Below are positions 27,329 through 36,465 of a DNA stretch of 64,000 nucleotides, piece by piece. The DNA comes from Streptomyces sp. NBC_01276. GTDB taxonomy: Bacteria; Actinomycetota; Actinomycetes; Streptomycetales; Streptomycetaceae. The DNA lies in contig NZ_CP108442.1 in the NCBI RefSeq assembly GCF_041435355.1, positions 7,934,501-7,998,500 of the forward strand. Direction: 5' to 3'. The position numbers and the translations under genes are program-made. Each line of letters starts with the position of its first letter. The stretch's first letter is position 1. The notes beneath the pieces are model-generated. The model was not told the origin of the DNA. It saw only the letters and a list, made by a program, of their open reading frames with translations, and made no database searches.

Positions 27329-28174
27329 ATGAGCACCGTGCCGAGACTCTCCGGAGCCCTGCGCCTCTCGGCGCGGGGACTGCTGGTGGGTCTGCTGACG
27401 ACGGCCTTCCTGACACCCTTCTACCTGATGCTGCGCGGTGCCCTGATGGACACCCGCGGCGCGAGCTCACCGCACTGGACGTGGTGGCCGTCCACGATGC
27501 ACTTCGAGAACTTCAGCGCGCTCTTCGCCGACCCGACCCTGTCCATGGGCAGGGCACTGGCGAACTCGGCCCTGATCGCCGTCATCACGGCTCCCGTCTC
27601 CACGCTCCTTGCCTCCGCCGCCGGCTACGCCTTCGCGCGGATACCCGTACCGGGACGCGGCATCCTGCTCGCCCTGGTCGTCGCCACCCTGATGATCCCC
27701 AGCTCGGTGACCTTCGTACCGACGTTCGTCGTGGTCGGCTCGATGGGCGGGGTGAACACGCTGTGGGGCATCATCGCGCCCGGCCTGTTCAACCCCTTCG
27801 CCGTCCTGCTGTTCCGCAACTTCTACCTCCGGTTCCCGGCCGAGGTCGAGGAGGCCGGACGGCTGGACGGGCTGGGCTGGTTCGGCATCTACCGCCGGAT
27901 CGCCCTGCCGAACTCGGGAGCCATGCTCGCCTCGCTCGGAGCACTGGCGTTCATCGACAGCTGGAACTCCTTCCTGTGGCCCCTGGTCATCGGCCAGGAC
28001 CCGTCGGCCTGGACGGCGCAGATCGCCCTGTCGACGTTCCTCACCTCACAGACCGTCAACCTGCCCGGCCTGTTCGCCGGAGCCGTCGTGACGATCGCCC
28101 CCCTGGTCGTCATGTTCCTGGTGGCCCAGCGCTACATCGTCGAGGGCATCGCCACCAGCGGCCTCAAAGGCTGA
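27329..28174 (+). CDS. sugar ABC transporter permease (system 2, MalG-like)
   Basis: The product has 281 residues with about six membrane segments and the coupling motif EVEEAGRLDGLGWFGIYRRIALPNSGAML. It starts 7 bp after the previous gene, whose last codons carry a GAAAGGAAGG ribosome binding site. As with system 1, no ATPase gene is present, so MsiK or another shared ATPase must energise transport. Confidence 0.93.
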   Translation: MSTVPRLSGALRLSARGLLVGLLTTAFLTPFYLMLRGALMDTRGASSPHWTWWPSTMHFENFSALFADPTLSMGRALANSALIAVITAPVSTLLASAAGYAFARIPVPGRGILLALVVATLMIPSSVTFVPTFVVVGSMGGVNTLWGIIAPGLFNPFAVLLFRNFYLRFPAEVEEAGRLDGLGWFGIYRRIALPNSGAMLASLGALAFIDSWNSFLWPLVIGQDPSAWTAQIALSTFLTSQTVNLPGLFAGAVVTIAPLVVMFLVAQRYIVEGIATSGLKG

Positions 28175-28250
28175 CCCCGGGGCGACCGCCGCCGCCGACC
28201 GCACGCACGTCAAGAGCACGGCACATCCTCCATCCTCAGAAGGGGCCGAC

Positions 28251-30227
28251 ATGACAGGCACCCCACTGCTCCGACGCGCGACCGCGGCACTCGCCGTGCT
28301 GTCCGCGCTGCTCCTCGGCACGAGCACGGCCGCCGGCGCGGCGGCACCCGTTCCGGGCGGATCCGCCGCCGTGACCGCCACCCCGACCGGCAACCAGGCC
28401 ACGCCCACGGTCCTGACCGGTCAGCAGCTGGCCGCCTCCTGGACGGGCCCCCTCAGCACCCGGGGCCGTTGGATCGTCGACGCCGGGGGCAACCGCTTCA
28501 AACTGAAGGCGGGCAACTGGGCGGGAGCCCAAGGGACGTGGACCGGAAGCGGGGACATCAACGATCCCGCCAGCCACATGCACGGCGAACCGGCCCACAG
28601 CATGCCGCTCGGACTGGACCGGGCCCCCATGGCCGCCATCCTCGCCGACTTCCACGGCCTGGGCCTCAACAGCATCCGGCTGCCGTTCTCCAACGCGCTC
28701 GTCCACGACACCACGCCCGTCCCGGACACGGCGGTCGCCGCCAACCCGCAGCTGAAGGGCAAGACCCCGCTCCAGGTCCTCGACGCCGTCATCGCGGCCC
28801 TCACCGCCGACGGCTTCGCGGTGATCCTCAACAACCACACGACCACCGCCCGCTTCTGCTGCGGCCTGGACGGCAACGAGCGCTGGAACAGCAGCCAGAG
28901 CACCCAGCAATGGGTGGACGACTGGCTGTTCATGGTGAACCGCTACAAGGCCGACAAACGAGTGGTGGGCGCGGACCTGCGCAACGAGGTGCGCCGTGAC
29001 ACCTGGGACGACCCGAACTGGGGCCGGTACGACGGCCACGACGCCTACGCCGCCTTCGAAGAGGCCGGAAACCGGATCCTGCAGGCCGACCCCGACATGC
29101 TCGTCGTCATGGAGGGCATCAACTGGTACGGCGTCCCCCTCGCCGGACTCCCGCACGGGCGGCCGATGCTGACGCCGGTGGCCAACCTCTCCCACACGCT
29201 GATCGAGTCGGGCAAGCTCGTCTACGCCGCCCACTTCTACGCCTACACCGGCCCCGCCAACACCGGCGCGGGCAGCGGCCCCGGCTCCACCAGCGACCCG
29301 CGCTACCAGGACTTCACACCGCAGCAGCTCGCCCAGGTGGTCAACCAGGAGGCGCTGTTCGTCACCGAAGCCGGCCAGCACTTCACCGCCCCGGTGTGGA
29401 TCAGCGAGTTCGGCGCCGGCGGCCGCGGCTCCGACGACGCCAAGGAACGGGCCTGGCTGCACAACTTCACCGACATCCTCACGGCCAACGACACCGACTT
29501 CGCGATCTGGCCCCTGGTCGGCTGGACCGACGGAGCCGGCGCCCCGATGGACAACTGGGCACTGCTGTCCTACAGCGCGACCGGCGTCCGCCAGGGCATC
29601 GAGGACGGCGGCGACTGGCGCGCCGACGACTGGAACAAGCTGGTCTCCGCGCCCGCCCGCACCGGCCAGGTGCCCCAGGTCAGCCACTGGAACATGCTCG
29701 ACCTCGACCACGCCGACTACGACGTCTCCGCCACGATGTCGGCACAGCCGGACTGGTCGCCGGGCAACCGCAAGGGCAACTGCCCCGACACCCAGCGGCT
29801 GACGGGCCTCGGCCGCAGCGACAGCCGGGGCCTGTGCACCGACGCGGGCGAGCCCCGCAAGGCGGCCGGCGCCTGGACCGTGGTCACCGACGAGCGCTAT
29901 GTCACCCGGGGCGACTGGGCGGACGGCTACAACAAGCTGCAGTGCCCCGAGAACTCCTTCGCCGTCGGCTACAGCGTGCGCGACAACGCCATGTCCGCGC
30001 TGCTGTGCGCTCCCGCCGCGGGCCCGCTGCCCGTCACCGGCCGGACCATCTGGTTCGACCACGGCGACAACCGCCCCGTCACCGGAGGCTCGACCGGCAG
30101 CGACTGGGCGCCCGGCTACTACAAGGGCCAGTGCGCCGACACCGAATACGTCGCCGGAGTCGCCTTCACATGGCGGTGGAACCACGGCGGCGTCCCCGAC
30201 GCGCTGCTGTGCCGCCCGCTGGCCTGA
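28251..30227 (+). CDS. secreted GH5-type glycoside hydrolase with Cys-containing C-terminal repeats
   Basis: The product has 658 residues from the ATG at 28251 (AGAAGGGG upstream). Residues 1-32 are a signal peptide. The GH5-like TIM barrel spans about 65-490, with acid/base Glu246 in DLRNEVR and nucleophile Glu386 in WISEFGAG. Residues 501-658 hold three related units starting at about 501, 555 and 618 (DWSPGNRKGNC, DWADGYNKLQC, DWAPGYYKGQC), each with Cys residues likely to form disulfides. I do not know this repeat domain; a lectin-like role is inferred. The enzyme should cleave a beta-linked polysaccharide outside the cell and feed importer 2. Confidence 0.85.
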   Translation: MTGTPLLRRATAALAVLSALLLGTSTAAGAAAPVPGGSAAVTATPTGNQATPTVLTGQQLAASWTGPLSTRGRWIVDAGGNRFKLKAGNWAGAQGTWTGSGDINDPASHMHGEPAHSMPLGLDRAPMAAILADFHGLGLNSIRLPFSNALVHDTTPVPDTAVAANPQLKGKTPLQVLDAVIAALTADGFAVILNNHTTTARFCCGLDGNERWNSSQSTQQWVDDWLFMVNRYKADKRVVGADLRNEVRRDTWDDPNWGRYDGHDAYAAFEEAGNRILQADPDMLVVMEGINWYGVPLAGLPHGRPMLTPVANLSHTLIESGKLVYAAHFYAYTGPANTGAGSGPGSTSDPRYQDFTPQQLAQVVNQEALFVTEAGQHFTAPVWISEFGAGGRGSDDAKERAWLHNFTDILTANDTDFAIWPLVGWTDGAGAPMDNWALLSYSATGVRQGIEDGGDWRADDWNKLVSAPARTGQVPQVSHWNMLDLDHADYDVSATMSAQPDWSPGNRKGNCPDTQRLTGLGRSDSRGLCTDAGEPRKAAGAWTVVTDERYVTRGDWADGYNKLQCPENSFAVGYSVRDNAMSALLCAPAAGPLPVTGRTIWFDHGDNRPVTGGSTGSDWAPGYYKGQCADTEYVAGVAFTWRWNHGGVPDALLCRPLA

Positions 30228-30245
30228 CGGGCGCCCCGCTCAACC

Positions 30246-30275
30246 GCTTTCCCCTTCCCCGCTTTCCCCTTCCCC
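30246..30275. repeat. 15-bp pyrimidine-rich tandem repeat
   Basis: GCTTTCCCCTTCCCC occurs twice in tandem, followed by a partial third copy, in the 69-bp spacer between the GH5 and GH35 genes. It ends about 20 bp before the beta-galactosidase start and just before its GAGGAG ribosome binding site. It may be replication slippage, or an mRNA spacer with regulatory effect. Confidence 0.6.
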
Positions 30276-30296
30276 GCTTCCCGAGGAGCGCACCGC

Positions 30297-32051
30297 ATGC
30301 CCCGACTGGAGATCGCCGCAGACGGCTTCCGTCTCGACGACCGGCCGTTCCGCATCGTCTCCGGTGCCCTGCACTACTTCCGCGTTCACCCGGAGCAATG
30401 GGCCGACCGGCTCCACAAGGCGCGCCTGCTGGGCCTCAACACGGTCGAGACCTACGTCCCCTGGAACCTCCACGCCCGCCGGCGCGGGGAGTTCCGCCTC
30501 GACGGAGGTCTCGACCTGCCCCGCTTCCTCCACCTCGCCGCCGCCGAGGGCCTGCACGTGCTGCTGCGCCCCGGACCGTACATCTGCGCGGAATGGGAGG
30601 GCGGCGGCCTGCCCTCCTGGCTCCTCGCCGAGGAAGGCATCGCGCTGCGCAGCCGCGACCCGCGCTTCCTGCGTGCCGTGGACGAGTACCTCGGGGCCCT
30701 CATGCCGCCCCTCCTGGCCTCGCTCGGGAGCCGCGGCGGGCCGGTGCTCGCCGTCCAGCTGGAGAACGAGTACGGGGCCTACGGGGACGACCCCGGGTAC
30801 CTCGCCGACCTGGCCGGGCTGCTCCGCCGGCACGGCGTGGACGTCCCCCTGTTCACCTGCGACCAGCCCTCGGACCTCGCACGCGGCGGTCTCGACGGAG
30901 TGCTGCGCACCGCCAACTTCGGCAGCAGGGCCGAGGCCGGCCTGGTCCGGCTGCGCGAGCACCAGCCCGACGGGCCCCTGATGTGCTCGGAGTTCTGGAT
31001 CGGCTGGTTCGACCGGTGGGGCGGGACCCACGCCGTCCGCGACGCTGACGATGCCGCGGCCGAACTCGACCGGCTGCTCGCGGCCGGTGCCTCCGTGAAC
31101 ATCTACATGTTCCACGGCGGCACGAACTTCGGCTTCACCAACGGGGCCAACGACAAGGGGACGTACCGCCCCACCGTCACCTCGTACGACTACGACGCAC
31201 TGCTGGACGAGGCGGGCGACCCGACCCCCAAGTACACCGCCTTCCGCGAGGTCATCGCGAAACACGCGCCGGTTCCCGACGAGCCGGTGCCCGCCCCCGC
31301 CCCGAAGCTCGGCCACGGGCCGGTCGCACTGACGCAATGCGCGCCCCTGCTGGCCCAGGCGGACCTCCTCGGCAGCGCCGAGGAGGCGGCCCGCCCGCTC
31401 ACGATGGAGGAGCTCGGCCAGGACTTCGGCTTCGTCCTGTACGAGACCCGGCTGCCGGACGGGGGACCGGCCCTACTGCAGGCCGAAGACGTGCGCGACC
31501 GCGCGCAGGTCTTCGTGGACGGACAACCGGTCGGCGTGCTCGAACGGGAGGGCCGCGAGCACGCCCTGGCCTTCGCCGTCCCCCGCCCCGGAGCCCGGCT
31601 GACGGTGCTGGTGGAGAACCAGGGCAGGGTCAACTACGGGCCGGCCGTCCACGACCGCAAGGGACTCCTCGGCCGCACCGCCGTGGGCGGCCGGGAGCCG
31701 GCACTGTGGTCCAGCCGCGCCCTGCCCCTGGACGATCTCGCCGGCCTGTCCTTCACCGCCTCCGACCCGAAGTCGCCCCCGGTGGGGCCCGCGTTCCACC
31801 GCGGCCACTTCGACGTCGCACGGCCCGCCGACACCTTCCTCGCGCTGGAGGGCTGGACCAAGGGCAACGTCTGGATCAACGGCTTCGCGCTGGGCCGGTA
31901 CTGGTCCCGCGGAGCCCAGGCCACGCTGTACGTCCCGGCCCCGGTGCTCAGGGCCGGCCGCAACGAGATCACCGTTCTCGAACTGCACGCCTCGACCACC
32001 GCCACGGTCGAACTGCGCGACCACCCCGACCTGGGCCCGACCGAGGAGTAG
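30297..32051 (+). CDS. GH35 beta-galactosidase
   Basis: The product has 584 residues from the ATG at 30297, after GAGGAG. A TIM barrel with SGALHYFRV near the N-terminus carries acid/base Glu158 (QLENEYGAYG) and nucleophile Glu232 (CSEFWIGWFD), plus NIYMFHGGTNFGFTNGAN. C-terminal beta domains end with GFALGRYWSRGAQATLYVPAPVL. There is no signal peptide, so it removes terminal beta-galactose from imported oligosaccharides and supplies galactose to GalK/GalT. It is the last gene of the importer-2 operon. Confidence 0.94.
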   Translation: MPRLEIAADGFRLDDRPFRIVSGALHYFRVHPEQWADRLHKARLLGLNTVETYVPWNLHARRRGEFRLDGGLDLPRFLHLAAAEGLHVLLRPGPYICAEWEGGGLPSWLLAEEGIALRSRDPRFLRAVDEYLGALMPPLLASLGSRGGPVLAVQLENEYGAYGDDPGYLADLAGLLRRHGVDVPLFTCDQPSDLARGGLDGVLRTANFGSRAEAGLVRLREHQPDGPLMCSEFWIGWFDRWGGTHAVRDADDAAAELDRLLAAGASVNIYMFHGGTNFGFTNGANDKGTYRPTVTSYDYDALLDEAGDPTPKYTAFREVIAKHAPVPDEPVPAPAPKLGHGPVALTQCAPLLAQADLLGSAEEAARPLTMEELGQDFGFVLYETRLPDGGPALLQAEDVRDRAQVFVDGQPVGVLEREGREHALAFAVPRPGARLTVLVENQGRVNYGPAVHDRKGLLGRTAVGGREPALWSSRALPLDDLAGLSFTASDPKSPPVGPAFHRGHFDVARPADTFLALEGWTKGNVWINGFALGRYWSRGAQATLYVPAPVLRAGRNEITVLELHASTTATVELRDHPDLGPTEE

Positions 32052-32165
32052 CCGAAGAAGACCACCGGCCATGACACGGGTCTCACGATGCAGAAGGAGC
32101 TGGTGGGAGTGGAGCCGGCCTTGGGAGGATGGGTGCTCCAACACGCCTACGCGGAAGATGAGTTC

Positions 32166-32594
32166 ATGAACGAGAAAGACCCGAAGGTCGAGGCTGTCGA
32201 GAAGTTCTTCGCCGCCTACGCGGCCGGGGACGTCGAAGGCATGAGTGCCGTCCTGGCACCGGACATCCAGTGGACGATCCCCGGACGGCACCCGCTGTCC
32301 GGGACCAAGCACGGTGTCGCCGAAGTCCGCAGCTTCTTCGACCAGCTCGGCAAGGCCGGCTTCCAGGCCGACCCGATCTTCTTCGGCAGCAACGACGCGT
32401 ACGTCGTGGACATCCACCGCGGCTGGACGACCGCGGGCACCGGCAAGGTCGACACGACCTGGGCCCTGGTGTGGCACTTCAACACCGACGGGCAGATCGA
32501 CCGCGTCGTCAACCTGAGCGCTGACCAGCACCAGATGGACAACTTCGTCTGGGACAATTTCACCCTCGCACCGCTGCCCGACCGCCTCGCCTGA
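32166..32594 (+). CDS. SnoaL-like / NTF2-fold protein
   Basis: The product has 142 residues from the ATG at 32166; a start at 32088 would add 26 residues without support from composition. The sequence KVEAVEKFFAAYAAGDVEGMSAVLAPDIQWTIPGRHPLSG is typical of the SnoaL-like polyketide-cyclase/ketosteroid-isomerase fold. Members bind small hydrophobic ligands; some are cyclases, many are unassigned. It lies 114 bp after the beta-galactosidase but has no clear link to sugar use. Confidence 0.85.
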   Translation: MNEKDPKVEAVEKFFAAYAAGDVEGMSAVLAPDIQWTIPGRHPLSGTKHGVAEVRSFFDQLGKAGFQADPIFFGSNDAYVVDIHRGWTTAGTGKVDTTWALVWHFNTDGQIDRVVNLSADQHQMDNFVWDNFTLAPLPDRLA

Positions 32595-32613
32595 CCGCCC
32601 CCCGGCGGGGCCC

Positions 32614-32656
32614 CCGGCTCCGGCCGCCCGGGCGACGGGCGGGCGGGCGGAGCCGG
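32614..32656. terminator. hairpin between convergent genes
   Basis: CCGGCTCCG at 32614-32622 pairs with CGGAGCCGG at 32648-32656 around a GC-rich loop that can pair further. It lies between the SnoaL-like gene (ends 32594) and the flavin oxidase gene (ends 32693), so it likely serves both. Confidence 0.55.
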
Positions 32657-32692
32657 TGCCCCGCGACCTCGGACGCCGGTATCCGGGTCGGG

Positions 32693-34117
32693 TCAGGGGA
32701 GTGGCGGCGCGAGCAGTCCCGCGCCGTCGTAGCGGTGTCGGAGCGCCCGGAGCCGGGCCAGGTTGCCGCCGTAGGCGGCCCGCGTCTCGGTCTCGGTTTC
32801 GGGGAGGCCCGGTCTCAGTTCGACGTTGTAGACCCCGACGGTGTGCGCGGCCAGGGTACGCAGCGTGTCGCGGGCCCACGACGTGCAGGCCTCGGTGTCG
32901 GCGGCGTCGTCCCAGATCGCGTTCAGCGGGATGCTCCATTCGGCGGTCCTGCCCCAGAACGCGGTGGCGGTGTCGTCGACGTCGGCCAGAGCCCCGCCGG
33001 TGTGCTGGAAGTCGATGCGGCAGGCCCGCGTGGGTGCGGCGCGGATCCGCTCCGCCAGGGCGTCGGCGACCGCGGCGTCGAGGGTGGGACCGGTGAAGAC
33101 CGCTTTGCCGAAGAACGAGCCACGCGGACCGTCACCCGGGCGGGGCAGCCGGATCGGTTCGGGCTCGGCGCCCCCGGCCCCGGGGATGGCGAACTCGGGC
33201 AGCCCGGCCAGATACCGCCCGGACCTCTCCGAGCGGTAGAGGGGAGGCGCGCCCGCCCCGGCGACGACGGCGGAGGCCGCCGACCTGGCTCGTCCCACGG
33301 CGCTGTCGTGCCGGCTCGCGCAAGCGGTGTAGACGAACAGGACCGGCTCGTGGGGCGAGAGGGAGGTGTAGCCGAGGACCGCGCTCATGGTGGTGTCGCG
33401 CGGAAGCTGCGGAGCGATCCGGAAATACGCGGCGAGCGCGTCCGTGCCCACCACTGCCCGGTCGACCCAGACCGGGGCGATCTCGTGGGTCCGGAACTCC
33501 GCGGAGGTGACCACCCCGACGCAGGGCGCGCCGCCCCGCACCGCCCACCACAGGTCGGCGTCCTCGCCGGCGCTCCTCTCCGAGAGACGCACGAGGTCAC
33601 CGGAGGGGAGCACCAGCTCGACCCCCACGAGATGGTCGACGGTGAGCCCCAGGGACCTCGTCAGGTAGCCGACGCCCCCTCGGGTGGCCATCCCCAGGCC
33701 CGTGTGGCCGGACACGCCGACCGGCACCGCACGACCCGACGGGCCCAGAACCCCGAGCACGGTGGCCATCGTCGCCCCGCCGTCGACGACCACCCGCTCT
33801 CCGTCCGGACGGGCGGCATCGCGATGCTCCGAGAGGTCCAGCATGACGGCCCCGTCGGCGACACAGTTCGAGCTCAGACCGCCCCCGCGCACCGTGACCC
33901 GGACTCCCGCCCCGGTGGCGACCCGCATGACGGTCGCCACCTCCTCGGCCGTACGGGGCGCCACGACGCACGCGGGCCGTCGACGGGCGGCCTCGGGGAA
34001 GAACACGCGGGCCAGGGAGTCCTCGTACCCCGCGGTTCCGGGCGCGCGCACAGCCGCCCCGAGCGCGGACCGCAGCGGTCCGACGATGCCGTCCGATGGA
34101 CGGATCGGCGCGCTCAT
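32693..34117 (-). CDS. FAD-binding (PCMH/BBE-type) oxidoreductase
   Basis: The product has 474 residues from the ATG at 34117. The N-terminal FAD domain has ACVVAPRTAEEVATVMRVA, VRGGGLSSNCVADGAVMLDLS, and GHTGLGMATRGGVGYLTRSLGLTVDHL. The C-terminal YNVELRPGLPETETETRAAYGGNLARLRALRHRYDGAGLL is the berberine-bridge motif region. The usual GGH that carries the flavin-linking histidine reads GGL here, so the His linkage is probably absent. Such enzymes oxidise alcohols or sugars. The substrate is unknown. Confidence 0.88.
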   Translation of the reverse strand: MSAPIRPSDGIVGPLRSALGAAVRAPGTAGYEDSLARVFFPEAARRRPACVVAPRTAEEVATVMRVATGAGVRVTVRGGGLSSNCVADGAVMLDLSEHRDAARPDGERVVVDGGATMATVLGVLGPSGRAVPVGVSGHTGLGMATRGGVGYLTRSLGLTVDHLVGVELVLPSGDLVRLSERSAGEDADLWWAVRGGAPCVGVVTSAEFRTHEIAPVWVDRAVVGTDALAAYFRIAPQLPRDTTMSAVLGYTSLSPHEPVLFVYTACASRHDSAVGRARSAASAVVAGAGAPPLYRSERSGRYLAGLPEFAIPGAGGAEPEPIRLPRPGDGPRGSFFGKAVFTGPTLDAAVADALAERIRAAPTRACRIDFQHTGGALADVDDTATAFWGRTAEWSIPLNAIWDDAADTEACTSWARDTLRTLAAHTVGVYNVELRPGLPETETETRAAYGGNLARLRALRHRYDGAGLLAPPLP

Positions 34118-34322
34118 CGCGGCTGCCGCTGTCGGAGACCGCCCGGTGGACGGGCTGAGGGTACGGGCATGTCACAACTGCTCACGGGGGCTCCGATTCC
34201 CGGCGGGCGGGTTTCGGGCGCGGAGCCTTCGGTTGTCCCGGATGGACGAGCAACAACCCCAGGAGGCTAGGCCGTCCGGACACCGCGCACAAGATCCCGC
34301 GACCGGGACTCACCGCACCTGC

Positions 34323-35198
34323 CTAGGCGGCGCGCAGCGCGGCGAGGAGCCTGGTGCGCAGGAGCTGTACGGCTGGGGAGTGCTGACCCCGGCGGGTGAT
34401 GAGGCCGAGCCGGGCGTGCGTGGCGGCGTCGGTGAGCGGGACGGTCCGCAGGCCCGTGCCCTGTGCGGAGGACGCGCTGAGGACGGCGGCGCCCGCGCCG
34501 CGCTCGGCGAGGCGCAGCAGGGCGACCGGGGAGCTGGCGTCGATGTCCACGCGCGGGTCGAGGCCGATCCTGTGGCAGGAGTCCTCGTAGGCCGCGCGGA
34601 TGCCGGTGCCGGGGGAGAGGCAGAGGATCTTCTCACCCCGGAGGTCTGCGAGGCGCAGTTCCGTGCGGTCGAGGGGGTGCCCGGCCGGGACGGCCGCGGT
34701 GATCGGCTCGTCGATGACGACGCTCACGTCCAGGCCCGGGGTGACATCGCCCGCGTAGCCGATCAGGGCCAGGTCGAGGGAGCCGGAGAGGACCTGGGTC
34801 TGGAGGTCGTCGGAGTAGCCCTCGTGAAGGCTGAGCTCGATGCCGGGGTGGGTGCGGCCGAGTTCGGCGACGGTGTCGAGGAAGGCCGGGATCGAGCAGC
34901 CCATGATCATGCCGAGACGGGCCCGGCCGCGAACGGCATCGGCGAATTCGGCGGCGGTGTGCTGGATGGCCTCCAGGGTGGCGAGGGCGTTCTTCGCGAG
35001 GGGGAGAACGGCCTCACCAACCGGGGTGAGGCGGATTCGACGGCCGGAGCGGTCGAGCAGCGGTTGGCCCAGCTCCGACTCCAGCTTGGCCACTTGGGTG
35101 CTGATGCCGGACTGGCTGACGTGCAGGCGATGGGCGGCGGCCGTGAAGGTGCCCTCGTCCACGATCGCGGCGAAGTAGCGCAGCTGATGTACTTCCAT
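34323..35198 (-). CDS. LysR-family transcriptional regulator
   Basis: The product has 291 residues from the ATG at 35198. The N-terminal winged helix (LRYFAAIVDEGTFTAAAHRLHVSQSGISTQVAKLESELG) is canonical, followed by the two-lobed co-inducer domain. It is divergent, with a 71-bp spacer, from the NTF2-like gene at 35270 and presumably controls it, which is the usual LysR arrangement. The flavin oxidase gene lies downstream on the same strand after 205 bp. Confidence 0.93.
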   Translation of the reverse strand: MEVHQLRYFAAIVDEGTFTAAAHRLHVSQSGISTQVAKLESELGQPLLDRSGRRIRLTPVGEAVLPLAKNALATLEAIQHTAAEFADAVRGRARLGMIMGCSIPAFLDTVAELGRTHPGIELSLHEGYSDDLQTQVLSGSLDLALIGYAGDVTPGLDVSVVIDEPITAAVPAGHPLDRTELRLADLRGEKILCLSPGTGIRAAYEDSCHRIGLDPRVDIDASSPVALLRLAERGAGAAVLSASSAQGTGLRTVPLTDAATHARLGLITRRGQHSPAVQLLRTRLLAALRAA

Positions 35199-35223
35199 AT
35201 GCGGTGATGATAGGTGCCATCGG

Positions 35224-35242
35224 ATCCATCTGTTGGACGGAT
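35224..35242. promoter_or_regulatory. imperfect dyad between the LysR gene and its divergent neighbour
   Basis: ATCCAT and ACGGAT flank a 7-base centre (5 of 6 pairs match), in the 71-bp divergent spacer. The layout fits a LysR-type binding site but is short, so confidence is low. Confidence 0.3.
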
Positions 35243-35269
35243 GGGTGAGGCGGGCCGGAGGATGGAGGC

Positions 35270-35638
35270 ATGACGACGACGAAGACTGCGCGAGAGCTTG
35301 CCGAGACCTACTTCACCGCCTGGGAGGCGGGCGACTTCGAGGCATTGCGGGGGTTGCTGGCCGAAGACGTCGACTTCGTGGGAGCGCTGGGAACGGCGTC
35401 GGGGGTGGAGGAGGCGCTCGCCGGGCTGAAGGGGCTCGGACAGGTGCTGGAGAAGATCGACGTGAAGACGCGGGTCGCGGAAGGCGATGAAGTGATCACC
35501 TGGTTCGACCTGCACACGAGCGTTGCGCCGCCCGCACCGACCGCGAACTGGATGCACGTCGAGGACGGGAAGGTCACCCGTATCCGCGTGACCTTCGACC
35601 CGCGCGCACTGCTGGCGGGATTCGAGGAGCGCAACTGA
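35270..35638 (+). CDS. NTF2-like / SnoaL-type small protein
   Basis: The product has 122 residues from the ATG at 35270. The pattern ARELAETYFTAWEAGDFEALRGLLAEDVDFVGALG, then an acidic strand and ANWMHVEDGKVTRIRVTFDPRALL, is the NTF2-fold signature. It is divergent from the LysR gene, so it is likely its target. It converges with the next gene, leaving only 16 bp. Enzymatic role unknown. Confidence 0.85.
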   Translation: MTTTKTARELAETYFTAWEAGDFEALRGLLAEDVDFVGALGTASGVEEALAGLKGLGQVLEKIDVKTRVAEGDEVITWFDLHTSVAPPAPTANWMHVEDGKVTRIRVTFDPRALLAGFEERN

Positions 35639-35654
35639 GCGGGGAGGCCCACTG

Positions 35655-35969
35655 CTACGCCGGTTCCTCCCCACTGCGAACCGTGTCCGCGGGCATGGTG
35701 TGGGGAACGGTGGCGGCCGCATCGCCGCGTACGGCGTCGACCACCTCCTGGTGCAGGAGGCGGCTGTCCTCCTCGGACGAGCAGTGCACCGGACTGCCGG
35801 TGACCGTGAACCAGTCCGAACCGCCGCTGTACTGCACCGCCACATTGGCCTCCCGCCCCGACCAGGTGGTGTGCACGGTCAGGTCCCCACTGAGAACCCC
35901 CGCCTCCTCGGTGAGCACCCCGCCCCGTCCGGCGAAGACCCCTGTCGTCGTCCACGAAGCCCAGGTCAT
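35655..35969 (-). CDS. hypothetical 104-residue protein
   Basis: The ATG at 35969 gives MTWASWTTTGVFAGRGG. The body alternates short strands (GDLTVHTTWSG, EANVAVQYSGGSDWFTVTG) and ends with a helical, charged tail. It resembles small streptomycete proteins of unknown function. The frame continues upstream into a truncated histidine kinase, but composition and the start codon suggest this is a separate intact gene directly abutting the decayed region. Confidence 0.6.
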   Translation of the reverse strand: MTWASWTTTGVFAGRGGVLTEEAGVLSGDLTVHTTWSGREANVAVQYSGGSDWFTVTGSPVHCSSEEDSRLLHQEVVDAVRGDAAATVPHTMPADTVRSGEEPA

Positions 35970-36059
35970 TGCGCATCGCCCCTCACCGCGGAGTGTCCTT
36001 GCCCCTTCCACGCTACGGCCGGGCCGGCGTTCTCGCGTGGTCGCCCCGCGGCAGCCCGC

Positions 36060-36465
36060 CGCATGCGCGGACCCGGCGCGGACGTCATCGAGCGCGTCGA
36101 GGACGACGCGGGTCAGGTCCACCGGCCGCCGGTCCAGCGGGCGGCCGGCGTCGAGGCGGGCGAGCAGCAGCAGGTCGTCCACCAGTCCGCTCATCCGGGC
36201 GGACTCCGCGGCCACGCGTCCGAGGGCCTGGCGGACCTCGTCGGGAACGGGGCCGGGATGGCGCAGCGCCGGCTCGGCACGGGCCCGGATCGTCGCCACG
36301 GGTGTGCGCAGCTCGTGGCCGGCATCGGCGCCGAAGGCGCGCAGCCGCTCCTCGCTGACATGGCGGCGGGTCAGGGCGTCGCCGACGTGGCCGAGCATGC
36401 GGTCGAGCGCGGTGGCGACCCGGCCGACCTCGGTGTCCGGATCCGTGTACGGGACCGGATCGGGT
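36060..36465 (-). pseudogene. remnant of a sensor histidine kinase
   Basis: Translation gives the end of a HAMP linker (PYTDPDTEVGRVATALDRMLGHV) and a HisKA dimerisation domain with the H-box AGHELRTPVATIRARAE, then stops resembling a kinase after VVLDALDDVRA. The sensor, membrane segments and the whole ATPase domain are missing. Its 5' edge is fused out of frame to the response-regulator remnant near 36466. It cannot be a working kinase. Confidence 0.8.

Noticed and set aside
32088..32165. An upstream ATG start (MQKELVGVEP) for the SnoaL-like gene
   Set aside because: The added 26 residues have no counterpart in the fold, which starts normally at the ATG at 32166.
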